Notes: a model not told the origin generated them from the sequence alone. A DNA stretch of 64,000 nt from Brachypodium distachyon (GCF_000005505.3 NC_016131.3:3038001-3102000), one strand, 5' to 3'; shown: positions 33,601 through 45,406, counted from the stretch's first letter. Made by a program: numbers and translations.

Positions 33601-36600
33601 AATTCCTCCGATTTAAAACCAAGCTAGTTTTAAAATAGCTAACCTTTTATGGCTTTGCTCGGACGAGGAGGATTTTGGTAGGACCAGATAGTTTTAAAAT
33701 TTACTCTATCATGGCCCTTTGAGAGTTCGAAGAGGCAGGGACAATTTGTGATCATCTCTTTTACCTTTTTGCATAAGGAACAAAAATAATGTAGTACATG
33801 GAAAGACTAAACTTCAATATAATTACTCAGTAATTTATTAACGACACGATATACATTTTTTTCATCTAAATAATTAACTACTCTTCAAGGACATATCATC
33901 CTTGCATGTCTCGATCTCATGTCGTATATCCTGATTATGTTAAGAAGTTATTACAAGGAACTAGTTGGTACATGAAACTTCAATGACTTCCACTGTAGAG
34001 ATCACTCCAAACAAGATCGAAACCGGGCGGAAAAGGGGTCTCATGAGAAGGTACAAATTCCTCCACTGAATGAGAAAAAAAAGGAACATATCTTTGTTTG
34101 TTTGAGTCTAGAAATTATGAAAAAGGCGGCATCTCCATCCATCCATCCATCCATCGCCGTCGCTTCAGCTGCAGCTGTAGGCGTGATCGAGCTCCTCGCC
34201 AAGTGCCTGCCCACATTTTTAACTTATCATTACTACAACGCTTTGTCAGTGTTAGTACTAATTAACCATCATCACAAGCAAGTACGTATCTCACGCGGCT
34301 CACTTTGCGAAACGATTCTTTTGAGCAGCTTTGGAAGAAAGGGAACTAAATGTTAAGTATAACATCCAGTCTCCGTGCATGCATGCTTGGCCCGGCTGGG
34401 GTTCTTCCCCTGCATCAGATTCTGGCCTTGACTAAAAACCCATCCATTATCAATTTCTGTGCTAGTAGCTTGTTTCTTGGCCATTTTCTTTCTTTCGGTG
34501 CAAGGGGAATATATAGGGATCCTGATCACTACTGTTTGCATCCAAGTCAAAAATACACGGCGTATAAGTATAAGTATATATCTCCCCATATTACAATCTG
34601 CACTATATACAGTACTCCATCAATTTCAAGATGCTGGGGGTAGGCCATGTTGACTTCTAGGAATTAGGATTAGTCATTAATTTGCCAGGGTTTTGGTTTT
34701 AATTCGGCTCTTACAGTAATTTGATTATAAGCCCTTTCCCCCCCGAGGAAATTAAAAGAGCTTCAAGATGCACCAGATGAATATATATATCTGCTTTGGC
34801 ATGCAGGAATCGAGTTCCGTGATCCCCACCATGGTGCGGCATTGAATCAAAGGCTAGGCCAGCCTATACATGGAAGAAGAGAGATTGCGACTTTGTGAGC
34901 CAGAATGGCTGCGGCGCTGGTCAAGCGGTCGTGGAGCATAGCATATATATCAGCCGGGAACTTTGAGAAATGATCAAAGATCCAAGCATCACTTGGATTG
35001 ATTTGAACCACCCCCGGCCTGGCTAGATGTCTGCGGAATACAAGAAAAAATGTACTTACAAGTACGTCTAAAAGTGTGCATATTTATGTGGTAGTTAGTC
35101 GTTGAGTTGCTAAACCAAACCAGACACATTTTTGCTTGGAGGAATATGTCCGAACAAGTGTGGCGTCCTTTATTTACTTCGGCCAACATGGGAAGCTTCC
35201 CACATAGGGATGGAGAGCCGTCCGATCCAGAGGCACGGGCGACTCCGATTAGCCAAACCCACCCAAAGTGAGATTCTGGTTTCCGTTTTGTGCATCTTTA
35301 CAGTCCTTACTGCATTACCCTGTGGGAATTTGGTGACTATGGGTGCAGGGTGCTAGCTGACTACTAACACTGTTCGAAAATATGTTCTTAGGTGACGTGT
35401 CCTGGAAAACATGAATACACATACATGTTAACTTTGAAAAGATTGTTGTGGTTGGTCAAATGGGAATGGTATCATATCACTAGAAGTATGATTTTATAAC
35501 CCTGCAACTTGTAAAATGTTCTTGCTGAGATATTCACATCAAAGCTGTATTCAGAAGCACAGTGGACTCTGTTATCCAACGTTATGGTTGACACGCTGAG
35601 AGAAACTGTTCCTACTGGGAAATGAGATCACATACTCCTACACATCTTCCATCCATAAAACAAAAAGAAATCGCCATGAGAAAATCATGCATTATCCTTT
35701 GCCGAACAGGACGTCACCACACTTTTCTAACCCATTTTCGACAGTGAAACATTACATCCATGGTACTGCCAGGAGGAATAAGCTAGTTTTGCCACTCAGT
35801 ACTCTCTGGCGGCAGAATTGTGCCGACTGCCGACCTAGTAATTAACCCTAAGTGATTATCTTGGACAGATAATAACGAATCGGTGAATCACGCTTGCCTG
35901 CGCCGAAACTAATCTATCTGTTTTACCGTGGGCGCACTTGCGAGGTACTAATGCAGTACCTTTACTTTCCCCCGGGGATGATTCTACTTTTAATCCCACG
36001 ATAAGCCTAGCATGTATGGTCGAATCTATCTTAGCTTGAGCCTTGAGCCGAGCTCAGAATGATCCCTGGAGAATTAAGACGTGCTCGAACGTGACAGTTA
36101 CGAGAGAATCCTCACGATCAAGTATTCAAGTCAAGTATATGGATAGTTGGAAGAAAATTGACACGGCCATACGTCTTTCGGCGCCGTTGGACGAGTACCA
36201 TAGAAGAGAGGGGAATTTTATCAGAATCACTGTGCTTTTTGGCCTTCTGGGCTGAATCTGGAGACCAGAGAAAACCTCGCATATATACAATGACGAACAG
36301 AACATCGACATACAGAGTGATGTGTGTGAAGGCAGTTGGTGATGCTGGAATTCTGGAAAGACTTGTTTTCTTCCTGTTTCTTGACTTTCTTCAGTACTAC
36401 CGACTACTAAATTTTACCTGTAATAACCGGGACGTTTTGTTGCACTGGTGCGAACCCTGCTGATTCCAACGTAGTCACGTAGAGGAATGGGTCCTGTGCT
36501 CTTTGCTTTGTTCCTTTTTCTTTCTTTGAAAGTTTTTTTTTGCGGGTAGAAAGTTGCTTTGTTCTTTTTTAGCAGAATGGTCCTGGGCCTATCTAGTGGC

Positions 36601-36766
36601 CTCGTTGTGAGCTTTGCTTTCTCTTCTTTTTTCGATTCATTTTTATCACGTAGCTGTAGTTTCGAAATCGGATGAGTACACCTTTTTTTTTCCAGAAAAA
36701 AGGAAAATAAAACAGAATGCTATTAGTTTGGTGTCAAATTAATTCTAGCTTGGCAAATATCACAAA
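30671..36766. other. gene-poor AT-rich intergenic region
   Basis: About 6 kb without a recognisable gene. Features are limited to simple repeats: a TC tract near 32146-32163 and an ATCC repeat near 34135-34155. Short frames (for example 32875-33117 reverse and 36158-36460 forward) show no known domain. I looked for, but did not recognise, the mature sequences of common conserved microRNAs. Confidence 0.4.
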
Positions 36767-36854
36767 GGGGTGGTGGCGCAGTTGGCTAGCGCGTAGGTCT
36801 CATAGCTTAAAGCGAGTGATCCTGAGGTCGAGAGTTCGAGCCTCTCTCACCCCA
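36767..36854 (+). tRNA. trnM-CAT: tRNA-Met (elongator, anticodon CAT) with intron
   Basis: The 88-nt sequence folds as a tRNA. Acceptor strands GGGGTGG and TCACCCC (one G-T pair) are followed by discriminator A; the D arm is GCGC/GCGC; the anticodon CAT is at 36801-36803; the T arm is GAGAGTTCGAGCCTCTC. An insertion of about 14 nt (roughly 36805-36818) directly after position 37 is the intron found in plant elongator tRNA-Met genes, which along with tRNA-Tyr are the usual intron-bearing nuclear tRNAs of plants. Intact A and B boxes (TGGCGCAGTTGG and GTTCGAGCC) are present, and CACAAA precedes the gene, a common plant tRNA start context. It has every sign of being functional. Confidence 0.95.
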
Positions 36855-37359
36855 TCATTAAAGGGCAGTGATTAAATCCGTGCTGTGACTGTTTGGGTCC
36901 GTCACGACTGAATGATCTCTTGATTAGCTCAAAGCACTTGATGAGCTCTTTACTTTATTGCTTTCCTCGATCTGATTTCAACTGTTTCTGCAGTACTCAC
37001 CTAATTCGATTCAATTGTTCTTGTAATTTACACCCCCGAAAACTTGATCGGAAAATATTGCGCTCAAACGCGCTTGCTCGACCGTGGTAGCTGCTCCAGC
37101 GTTGCTGCTGCTGCGCACACGTGCAGTTTTTCTTCTTCTTTGCAAGCGTAATAAATGAAGGTGAAGAAAACGACCGCTAGCTGAAAAAAAAAGATAGACC
37201 AAGTTAATTTCTGAAAATTAAAATGGTCCATTGCTCAAATCGACCCATTCGCAATCCCTTTTCACCATTGAAATCTAGATCCTATTTGGGAATGTTTTGA
37301 TCATAAAGTAGACTCTTTTGTTACCGTGCGATAGTGCATAAGTCACCATACTACATTTA
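36855..37359. other. spacer downstream of tRNA-Met
   Basis: Ordinary AT-rich sequence without a recognised gene. Open frames are short and on both strands. Confidence 0.4.
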
Positions 37360-37865
37360 GAAAAGTCATCTGACTTAGTACTAACATGATGGTCACTTTA
37401 TGTATCATGGTATGGTAATTTTAATACATAAAACATCATCCTATTTTGTATGAAGTTACCACATACTCCAGTATTGGTTAATACCAGGATGGCAACTTGA
37501 TATATTATCGGATGGCAACTTCATGTATTAGGATACTAATTTTATTGCACAAATCATCATCCTATTTTGTATGGAGTTACCCCGTGGTATTTGTCAATAT
37601 TGAGGATGGCAACTTAATTTATTATCAGGTGGCAATTTCATATATATCGGGATGCTAATTTTGTTGCACAAATCACCATCTTATTTTGAATGGAGTTATC
37701 CTGTGACATTGGTTAATATAAAGGATGGCAACTTGATATATTATCAGGTGGTAACGTTTGAGACGAAAGAAAATACATACGCACCATGGTAACTTCATAT
37801 ATTATCGGATGGTAATTTCAATTCACGAATTGCCACCATATTTTGTATGAAGTTCCCATGGTAAT
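37360..37865. repeat. tandem repeat, about 120-bp period, 3-4 copies
   Basis: Blocks such as ATGGCAACTTGATATATTAT, TTGCACAAATCATCATC and CTATTTTGTATGGAGTTAC recur in order. The last block lies at about 37440, 37561, 37680 and 37837. Copies differ by substitutions. Weaker pieces (for example GGTTGATAACTTCATATATTATCG near 38110 and AACTTCATCTATTATTTGG near 38200) suggest the array once extended further right, around the element at 37868-38102. Confidence 0.6.
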
Positions 37866-37867
37866 TT

Positions 37868-38102
37868 GGGATGTGTTTGGATGGGTGCCAAAGTGTACCA
37901 AACCAATTATTTGGCCATGACAAAAAAATTGATCTTTGTTTGGATAGTTGCAAATGATTTTAGCATATCAGTAGTACTATTTCACCAAGTCTAGTTCATT
38001 TTCTGTAAAAATGTTCAATTCATAGGCAGCAAAACCTTCACCAGTATATTGACAACCAAATTTTTTATGAGACAATCTTGGGATCAAACCAAACAACCCT
38101 TT
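37868..38102. mobile_element. possible TIR-type MITE inserted in the 120-bp array
   Basis: The left end GGGATGTGTTTGGATGG and the reverse complement of the right end (GGGTTGTTTGGTTTGATCC) form an imperfect inverted repeat about 235 bp apart. The 'TTGTTTGG' style end is common in grass MITEs. It separates the 120-bp array from further array fragments at 38110-38230. Target duplication is not certain. Confidence 0.4.
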
Positions 38103-39075
38103 ATACCAACAGGTTGATAACTTCATATATTATCGACTGATCTTCAATAATATAAAAGTTGCCGAAATTGCCACATGTTAACTTATTACTAGTGGCGAAC
38201 TTCATCTATTATTTGGTGGTAATTTCTAAGGCGTAAAAAAATATTATCGAAATGCATCAATATGACATCTAGTTTTGAAGCTCTCGTCGACACAGATCTA
38301 ACCATGAAGACAGATTGTAAATCAAATAAACGGTTCAAAAGTTAAAATATTTTGAAATTTTATTTTGACAAAAGCATATACATTTCATGCTCACGAGCAT
38401 GGCTTGATCAGTTGTTCCATTGTTTTTTCTCCCCGACACACTCGTATGACTATTTGTCAATTGCTCAAACTTGCACGCGCAAGCTGCCTGTATGCATGTA
38501 CAGCAGTGCATTGTGCCGAATGAAAAACGTCTGCGCGGGAAGGCTAACGCGCGGCCGTCGCGCGTTAAGCCAGCCCAAACTTGATTGAACTTTCTATACA
38601 TTGTGTCCTGATTTGGTTTTAGTTTACTTATTTTCCCGACCGGGTCATACTCTACTCTCTGAACTTGCCCCTGGCTTTTTTTAGCTCAGACTGCAAGCAT
38701 AGTAATAACTTCACATTTTTGTAGCTAGAGGCATGGATGCACAGGGCGGTGAGTCGACTGAACAAGTACACTTTTGATTTCAGGTGTGGTTAAATAATAC
38801 ATAGCGTCTGCATCTCCAAAATCAGGAGCCAGAAATCAAGCTGAAGTTGTCAAAATAATAGGCGCGAGAATCTGACACTTAAAATTTGTGATAATTCTCG
38901 TCTTCGATGAGATATACTAAGCTAGATATCAATCCCAGAGACGAAGGGTCAATAACCTACTAGGCATCATCCATCAAGCACCACACTGTATTATTGCAAA
39001 ATCTGCAAGGTTGGAGCCTAGGGGCAGGAGAGGAGGAGGCGAACAAAAACGAAGGACAGCGACATGTTTCTGCAT
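38103..39075. other. intergenic and 3' flank of the Nudix gene
   Basis: Contains residual 120-bp-array fragments to about 38230, then ordinary sequence and the probable 3' UTR of the Nudix gene. No other gene is supported. Confidence 0.4.
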
Positions 39076-42000
39076 TTAGACCGAGTCGCAGTCTTTACCA
39101 CCACCACCTTTGCTCCAGTTGTCATGCCAGTTGGAGAAGCCCGTGACTAGGGCCTCTTGCATCCACTGGTACCGACACTGCGACACAGCTTCAGGAACTG
39201 TCAACCAGGTCCTTCGGCGGGTGCTCTGCTCAGGCCACGAGGCCAGCTCTTCCTTCACATGAAGCGCAAACACTGCCGCTCTGCACATACCCTCAGGGCA
39301 GCATGCATCCTGATGTGTCTTGCTCTTGAAGTCATAAAAACCTAGAAATTGCTGATGCAGAAAAATAGTTACACTATAAGCTCAAGTACAATGGAAACAC
39401 ATTACTCATTACTTGAATGGAATAAGTACTCTTTCCGTAGCCACTACACAAAGCATGTTGCAAACACATAAAGAAAAGACAAGCAGCGTGTACACATGTA
39501 GCCGCTCCACTGGAGCCACGTGTGCTCGAAAAGGCATTTGAGATCCTTCTAAAGAAGTTATAACATTTCTGATTTCATGATTTTTCCACTATGCAAGCAT
39601 TTAGCAATGCCTAAGCTGAAATTATCACTGGAGCTAAAAGCCATGAATCAATGCCAGCTTGATTTTACTACCAAACTTTACCAAGTATACTGGCATGTCA
39701 AATACAACTTTAAGATTCTTGACTGACACTGCCCAAAGTTCCAACTTGCGGTGACTGAAACACAGACCATACTAAGTTCAATTGCTCAAAGAACCTACCC
39801 AATTGAACCATTGCAAGCAGTTGAAAATTACCATCATGGCTCACTGAGTGCACTGCTAAACTGTGATTCCAATGATCCTTTGACTGTGACTATGAAGTAG
39901 CTTGATTGCATTCTTGATAAACTTGTTGTGTTAAATATAACTGTACACAGCACAGTGCACACTAGCCAGTATAGTCCTTTACCAGGACGTGATATTGTCA
40001 GTTGTACTGTCTTTGCAAATGCATCATACATGCCGCTCATCGTTAATGCCATGTAACTAGGATATTACCATGCGAGTGTATGACCTGTGAGTACATCATA
40101 CACTGATGCAGTATCAGGCCCTCAATAAGATCATGCTAGCAATTATAGTTCTGAATTTTGACTTTGCAAATCATGGCACAATACTCCAGTTTGAAGTAAT
40201 TTTTTAGGGGAAACCAAAAGCCACATAAATCATCCCAATATTGGTAAACAGCTAAATTCTTAGTGCTAATACCACTGATGCAGTATGACCTGTGAGTACA
40301 TCATACACTGATGCAGTATCAGGCCCTCAATAAGATCATGCTAGCAATTATAGTTCTGAATTTTGACTTTGCAAATCATGGCACAATACTCCAGTTTGAA
40401 GTAATTTTTTAGGGGAAACCAAAAGCCACATAAATCATCCCAATATTGGTAAACAGCTAAATTCTTAGTGCTAATACCACAATTGGATGTCAGTAACTAC
40501 AATTACTAATTGCAGAGGCGAATCTAACAATAATCAGAAGTTCATGAGTAGGCTAAAACTAGGTATTCTCTGCACCAGCAGTTTTGCACAATCAAACTAA
40601 AAAAATGCACATGGCTAAGCATAACACCGAAAAGGATAAATCTAACGCTGTGAATATTGATTATTTGTGACAAGACAAAAAACATACATCATCAGTGTCA
40701 TGGTTCAGTCAAGAAGAAAACACAGGCAAATATGTCGCAGTTGAGCTGCACGTACACGGTACAAGCAAGAATGAAAAGCTGACATAAGAAAATACCATCT
40801 CTTACAGTACAGGTAACATACCACTATGTCTCCTCGAACTCCAGCTTCTTCTATAGCTTCCCGAGCAGCTGCCTGTTCAACAGTTTCATCGTTCTCCCAT
40901 CCTCCCTGCAATAAGAAGAAAAATAACAAAGATGTACATGCTTGTATGGTAAGTTGGTAACATTTACCCAGCAACTTAATCAGCATACAACCATAAAGAC
41001 ACAAAAACAATACACTAACACTATTTTATCTGAAAATTAGGTGTGGTACATTCTGATTGTCTTCTAAAATAAGATGAATCAATGGAAGGGTGCATAATTT
41101 TGCACAGAGGTTCATTAAAAGGTTTTAGAAAATGAATATTTCTGTGTAAGCATATGGATATCTAGGTGTGTCTGGTTTGTGCCCAAACAGCCTTGTTTGC
41201 GCAGTTGCCAATCCTTTTTGGCATATCCATGCCTGTTTGAGGTGTCCTATACAAATTATTGCCCTCTGGCCAAACTTGGGTTATCTAAAAAAATTCTAAG
41301 GATGGGTGGGCATCAACCGAACACACTCTTTACAGCTGTACTCATTCAGACTTCATCTAAATTTGTCGAAGGGGTGTAAAGGAACATATAGATACCAGGA
41401 AAAACACCATAGAGCTAACTGAGATATTTAACTATGTTGCTAGCCGTAGGATTTTCAAAAGTACTTTTTTATATAGTAATTCAGATCAAAACGACTACAG
41501 CAAATACCTTTGGGAATAATAAACCTGGTCCACTTTGGGAGTTTATCATGAGAACTTCAACAAGTTTCTTCTGTTCATCACCAGAAGTTTCGTCGCTATT
41601 AGCTCTGTACCTGAATGGTATGCACCTACACAAAATGTGCTTATTCAGAAAAATACATAGATAACCTACTATGCAAAAGCAGAACAATGTAATAATTATG
41701 CCCCACATTCTATAAAGGTTTTTATCAAATCATGTCCAAAGAGGAGCCAAGTCTTATCACAGAAACCGACAAATAAAGATTCCTTGGAATGTACCGAGGT
41801 ATTAAGGTGGCAAATTATGCGATGCTAGATGACAACAAGCACTGAAGCTGTTTCATCTTTAAAAACTACAACACACTGACATACATAAGAAAAATATTTT
41901 TCTTTTATTTCAGAAAAAGGCTCCTGTCCCAGCTTTTATAGAAAACGAACAAGTGCTATTAGAGCTGCACGGGCGGTAGAAGTTTAGCCATATTCATGGA

Positions 42001-43040
42001 ATGGTGCTTTCTCGCAAGCTTGGTCAAACTAACAAATGTTTTAAATGCAATCTGACAACCTGCATCTCAACCATCAGAAACATACATATTGATTGCATGC
42101 AGTTAGGGGAGAATTCAAGTCTTAAGAAAGTCTTGTGTATCGCCGAAAAATGATAAATGTTTCTGGGTTCTCTTAACATCTCTTCCATATAGTAATGATA
42201 CTTGATTGTGTTTTAATTTTCCCTCGTCGTAGAAGGAGCATTCCTATATTAGTTTACATGTCCGTATGGCGTATGCCATACCTTAAAACTCCTTATTCTC
42301 AACTATTTTCAAGATTCCTTATGAACGTCCCATAATGAGCTGAAAGACAAGTTTGACAGAAAATTGAAATGTGAAGTCATCAACTTGCCACAAATAACAT
42401 GCAAGTCTACACTAGCTTAGAAAATCGGCACTAGAGCAGACCCAAAAGGGGCACCTATCAGGGACAAACACCTGGGTTATCAAGATTGATTAGTGAGTTG
42501 TGACCTTTTCTCACCGGCAATACAAACGAAATGTATCAAGTGAAATAAACAAACAGTAATACAGTCTCTATCATCAGGTCCTAAAACTAAGATACTGAGC
42601 TCATACCTATCCACAGATACCTAACTATCTCATGCAAGGAATACAGTTGCAGGGCACAACCAAGTTCATGCAAGCAGCAATCCAGCCCCGGGATGACCAG
42701 TTGACCACACAACGGACCCTAGCGATCTATAACATACATCCGCCCCGAAGGACCCGAACCAATGCTACCTCATCTCGCACGAGGATAAAAAAGACTGCCA
42801 TGCCGCGGACGCTCTCCGTGCCTCTAGGTTAGGTCAAGAGGGCAATGGACGCACGTAGCCCTGGCCCCAATCCACCAAACCCAATCGAACCAGCAAAAGG
42901 AACTTCGTAGCATCATGATTTCAGGAGGAGCTACGAATTCGGGCAAGGCGAGGCGAGGCGAACCCGTACCCTGCCACGAGGCGACGGCCGTCCTCGTACC
43001 GCTGCTGGTGCCGGCCCGTGCGGGCCACCAGGTCGCACAT
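39076..43040 (-). CDS. NUDX16: Nudix hydrolase, NUDX16-type (probably organellar)
   Basis: Four exons on the reverse strand: 43040-42970, 41625-41508, 40905-40822, 39351-39076, GT-AG and in frame, giving 182 residues; Arabidopsis NUDX16 is about the same size. The start MCDLVARTGRHQQRYEDG and the exon 2 start CIPFRYR are characteristic of the NUDX12/13/16 group. The full Nudix box GGWENDETVEQ...REAIEEAGV (G-x5-E-x7-REUxEExGU) lies exactly in exon 3, with its catalytic glutamates present. Exon 4 has FKSKTHQD and CPEGMCRAA, also typical. Members hydrolyse nucleoside diphosphates linked to another group, and some act on diadenosine or inositol pyrophosphates; the substrate here is unknown. Mitochondrial location is reported for relatives, but the N-terminus is not an obvious presequence. 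Introns total 3.4 kb, and intron 3 contains a perfect 205-bp tandem duplication. Confidence 0.92.
40078..40480. repeat. 205-bp perfect tandem duplication in Nudix intron 3
   Basis: Copy 1 (40078-40282) and copy 2 (40283-40480) appear identical over about 198 bases, including GACCTGTGAGTACATCATAC and AGGGGAAACCAAAAGCCAC. The motif CACTGATGCAGTAT occurs within the unit and again at the junction, suggesting microhomology-mediated duplication. Absence of differences points to a recent event. Confidence 0.92.
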
Positions 43041-43428
43041 GATGCTACCCTGCCCGCCGCCGCCGCAGCCGCCGCCCGCCCGCTCTTCCTGCGCGCCGTG
43101 TCGCCGGCTGGGGGGGCTGTGCGCAGGGGAACAATGCGGCGGGGGCTGGGGGGAGGGAGGGGGGAGGAGGAGGAGAGATTTGTGCGGGCGGAGGGAGAGA
43201 TTGGAGGTGGGAATTTCCTTGCCGTGAGGGCAAGGGGAAGGAAGGCGCCTCTGTTTTTTTTTTCTCTTCCTTTCTTTTACAGCCGCTGTGGTTTGCTCGC
43301 TTGTTTTTCTGGGCCGCTCGGCGTTTTGGTTTTGGGTCGGGCGCTTTTTATTCGGAGGTGGTGGTGGGCAGATCGTTTTGGGTTTCTCCTCCCTTTGGAA
43401 AGGAAAACTTTTTGCCTGGCTTTTTAGT
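43041..43428. promoter_or_regulatory. NUDX16: Nudix gene promoter/leader region
   Basis: The first 190 bases upstream of the Nudix start are very GC-rich (CCGCCGC runs, purine-rich GGGGGAGG), as expected for a leader and CpG-rich promoter. No TATA element was identified. Long frames here arise from GC bias. Confidence 0.4.
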
Positions 43429-43850
43429 TTGTTTTATTCGGAGATTGGCTACTTTATTCAGGACGATTTATATTTATATTCTTTTTTCCTATGTCAAGAG
43501 TTGTTTTTTCCATGAGTAAGAGTGAAATTGTTCTCTCTCACTCAGCGTTTCCATCATAACTTTCTTGTTTTCATTCACCGTCAGAACTACTTATTTGTAC
43601 TCTCTGCGTCCATCTAATTCTTGTGTTACCCTTCTCATAGTTGTCGCCATGTTTTTTTTTTCATTTGAAAAAATATCCCCACATTTTGATTTGTTTTATT
43701 AGGGTTGGTTGCTTTATTTGGAGAGATCTTATTTTCTTCTTCTTTCTCTAGGTCAACGATGTTTTTTCCATGTCGTTGCAAAAAAGATGGTTTTTCCATG
43801 AGCAAGAGGAAAATTGCTCTTCCACCCTCACAGTTCCACAAGGACATGTG
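43429..43850. repeat. diverged tandem duplication, about 262-bp period
   Basis: TTGTTTTATT followed by GGTTGG/GATTGGCT, a T-rich tract, AGGTCAA/TGTCAAG, GTTTTTTCCATGAG and AAGAG.GAAATTG recur at 43429 onward and again at 43691 onward, with insertions. It is an old duplication upstream of the Nudix gene. Confidence 0.5.
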
Positions 43851-44820
43851 TGGAGTCATCGTGTGACATGATTCTCGTTTTATTCACTATCTTTTCTGAG
43901 AAAAAGACAGTCAGTTACATCATTTGATTAGAAAGGCAGCATAACTGTACACGGTCCTAAGCAAGGACCCCTAGGAAGCTGAGTGGGAGTAAAAGAAAAA
44001 AAAAGCAGAAAATAAAATTCTAATCTTCCAAATATCTGCTTTGAATCTACTCCCAGATCAAATATGCCACGTCAAGGGTTTGGAATGCCTTCGCACCAAA
44101 AATCCTACGCTCCTTTCAAGTACCCCAGACCCCCAGCATACATAGATCAGACGTTCGTTGTCCTTCGGGAGGCCGAGGATGAGGTGCTGCCAGAGCTCAT
44201 TCATGGAACCGTACGTGGTGTCGATGATTGGCGTGCCTTGACTCCATCTCACCATAGCAGGAGCACGGCGGACGATGGGCCGAGAGAAAGGCTCTTCCGG
44301 GGCACGTTCATCCGCAGGCCACTTGTCCGGCCCAATATCAGCCCATGGGTGGTTCCCACGATGGCTGTCGCGACTCTGCCTCTCCTGCGGGGGCAGTGCG
44401 ACGCGTGGTGCATGCAAGCGGTGCCACGTAAGGCCGGCCATGAGCCCATGACGACAAGTACACACGACACGAGCCCCGTGGTTCGTTCCATGATTCACGT
44501 GCACGTCTCAGGCCTCGCGCCGTCAGCGAAGGCAGCCGTCATCAGTTAAGCGTACGTACGCTCCCGGCCCGGTTCAGCGGCACCTGTGACCGATCCACCA
44601 TACGTATACATAATCTGGATATATATATACACAAAAACCGTATCCTTTTCCGTGGTGTCACGTTACGTAATATGCAGCAACCGTATTTGTTTGTCGCAAG
44701 CAAGCCTGCTCGCTGCCTCGTTCGATCACGATGCGCTAAGCAAACTCTGATCCGTCGGCGACCGCTTCTTCGGTCCTCACCGACCGACAGGGACTCGATC
44801 GTTCACAGGTTAACAGGTAA
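43851..44820. other. intergenic with a GC-rich gene-like segment at 44060-44550
   Basis: Between 44064 and 44549 both strands carry long frames (161 codons forward, 148 reverse). The reverse frame contains MNELWQHLILGLPKDNERLIY, which looks protein-like, but I cannot assign a family. The abrupt GC change suggests a captured gene fragment or transposon piece. It is not annotated as a gene. Confidence 0.35.
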
Positions 44821-44821
44821 T

Positions 44822-44932
44822 CGCTCCGTCTCATAATTCTTATCTCAAATTTGTTAAAAAAATAGATATATTTTTTTAAAAAATGTCTAAATACATATAA
44901 ATATTTTAATAAGAATTATGAAACGGAGAGAA
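44822..44932. mobile_element. short Stowaway-like MITE
   Basis: The left end CGCTCCGTCTCATAATTCTT and right end AAGAATTATGAAACGGAGAG are inverted repeats around an AT-rich core of about 70 bases. The terminal CTCCGT resembles the Stowaway consensus. Its size (about 111 bp) is at the small end for the family. Target duplication is probably TA or TAA-like but blurred. Confidence 0.7.
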
Positions 44933-45247
44933 TACTAGTCTTTCCAGCTTCGTGATAGAACGAAGGGGCAAGAAAGGAGAAACCAACCAACTAATAACGC
45001 AGTACGCTCGTTTTCCCCAAATTCAATCCCCTGTACCCATCCGATCCACAGCGCGTAGCTTATACACTGCTAGCTGCCGTGATGTGCACAGGCCGGGGGC
45101 TCCGATCCTTTTCCCGGGCCTCCTGACACACACGGGTATCTCGGTCGCGTTAATTTGGTTGTAGCACCTGATTGCTGGTCCATGCACGGAAGCTTAGGCT
45201 GTTCAATCCTCTTCTCCTACCTCTTTGGCAGGTTGGCAGAAACGAGT
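44933..45247. other. spacer between the MITE and the small open reading frame
   Basis: No recognised feature except a possible acceptor-like CTCTTTGGCAG just before the small frame at 45248. Confidence 0.35.
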
Positions 45248-45406
45248 ATGTCAATCCCGTGGGCGACGACCGTGTCCGTGGTGGACATGGTGTGGGCGGT
45301 CCTGGCCGCGTGGGTGTCCTCGTGCCTGGCCGCCGCCGCCGCCGTCGCCCGCTCCGTCCGGACCGGGGAGCTCATCGGCCCGTTCCGTGCCGTCTCCTGG
45401 GCTTGA
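45248..45406 (+). CDS. hypothetical small membrane protein (52 residues)
   Basis: The ATG at 45248 opens a 52-residue frame, MSIPWATTVSVVDMVWAV..., with a hydrophobic stretch from about residue 6 to 33 rich in Ala, Val and Trp, and a charged C-terminal part (RSVRTGELIGPF). The same frame is open upstream to 45155. The hydrophobic core followed by a short basic/acidic tail looks like a genuine small membrane protein seen in grasses, but I cannot name it. Codon use is GC-rich at third positions, unlike the surrounding spacer. An acceptor-like CTCTTTGGCAG lies just upstream, so it may be the last exon of a longer leader. It could also be chance; a homologue search would decide. Confidence 0.4.
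   Translation: MSIPWATTVSVVDMVWAVLAAWVSSCLAAAAAVARSVRTGELIGPFRAVSWA

Noticed and set aside
28000..36760. search for conserved microRNA hairpins in the gene-poor region
   Set aside because: None of the common conserved plant microRNA sequences I know was seen; less conserved ones cannot be excluded by eye.
42915..43427. 170-codon forward frame over Nudix exon 1
   Set aside because: It is a GC-driven shadow of exon 1 and the promoter; the NUDX16-type N-terminus on the other strand is decisive.
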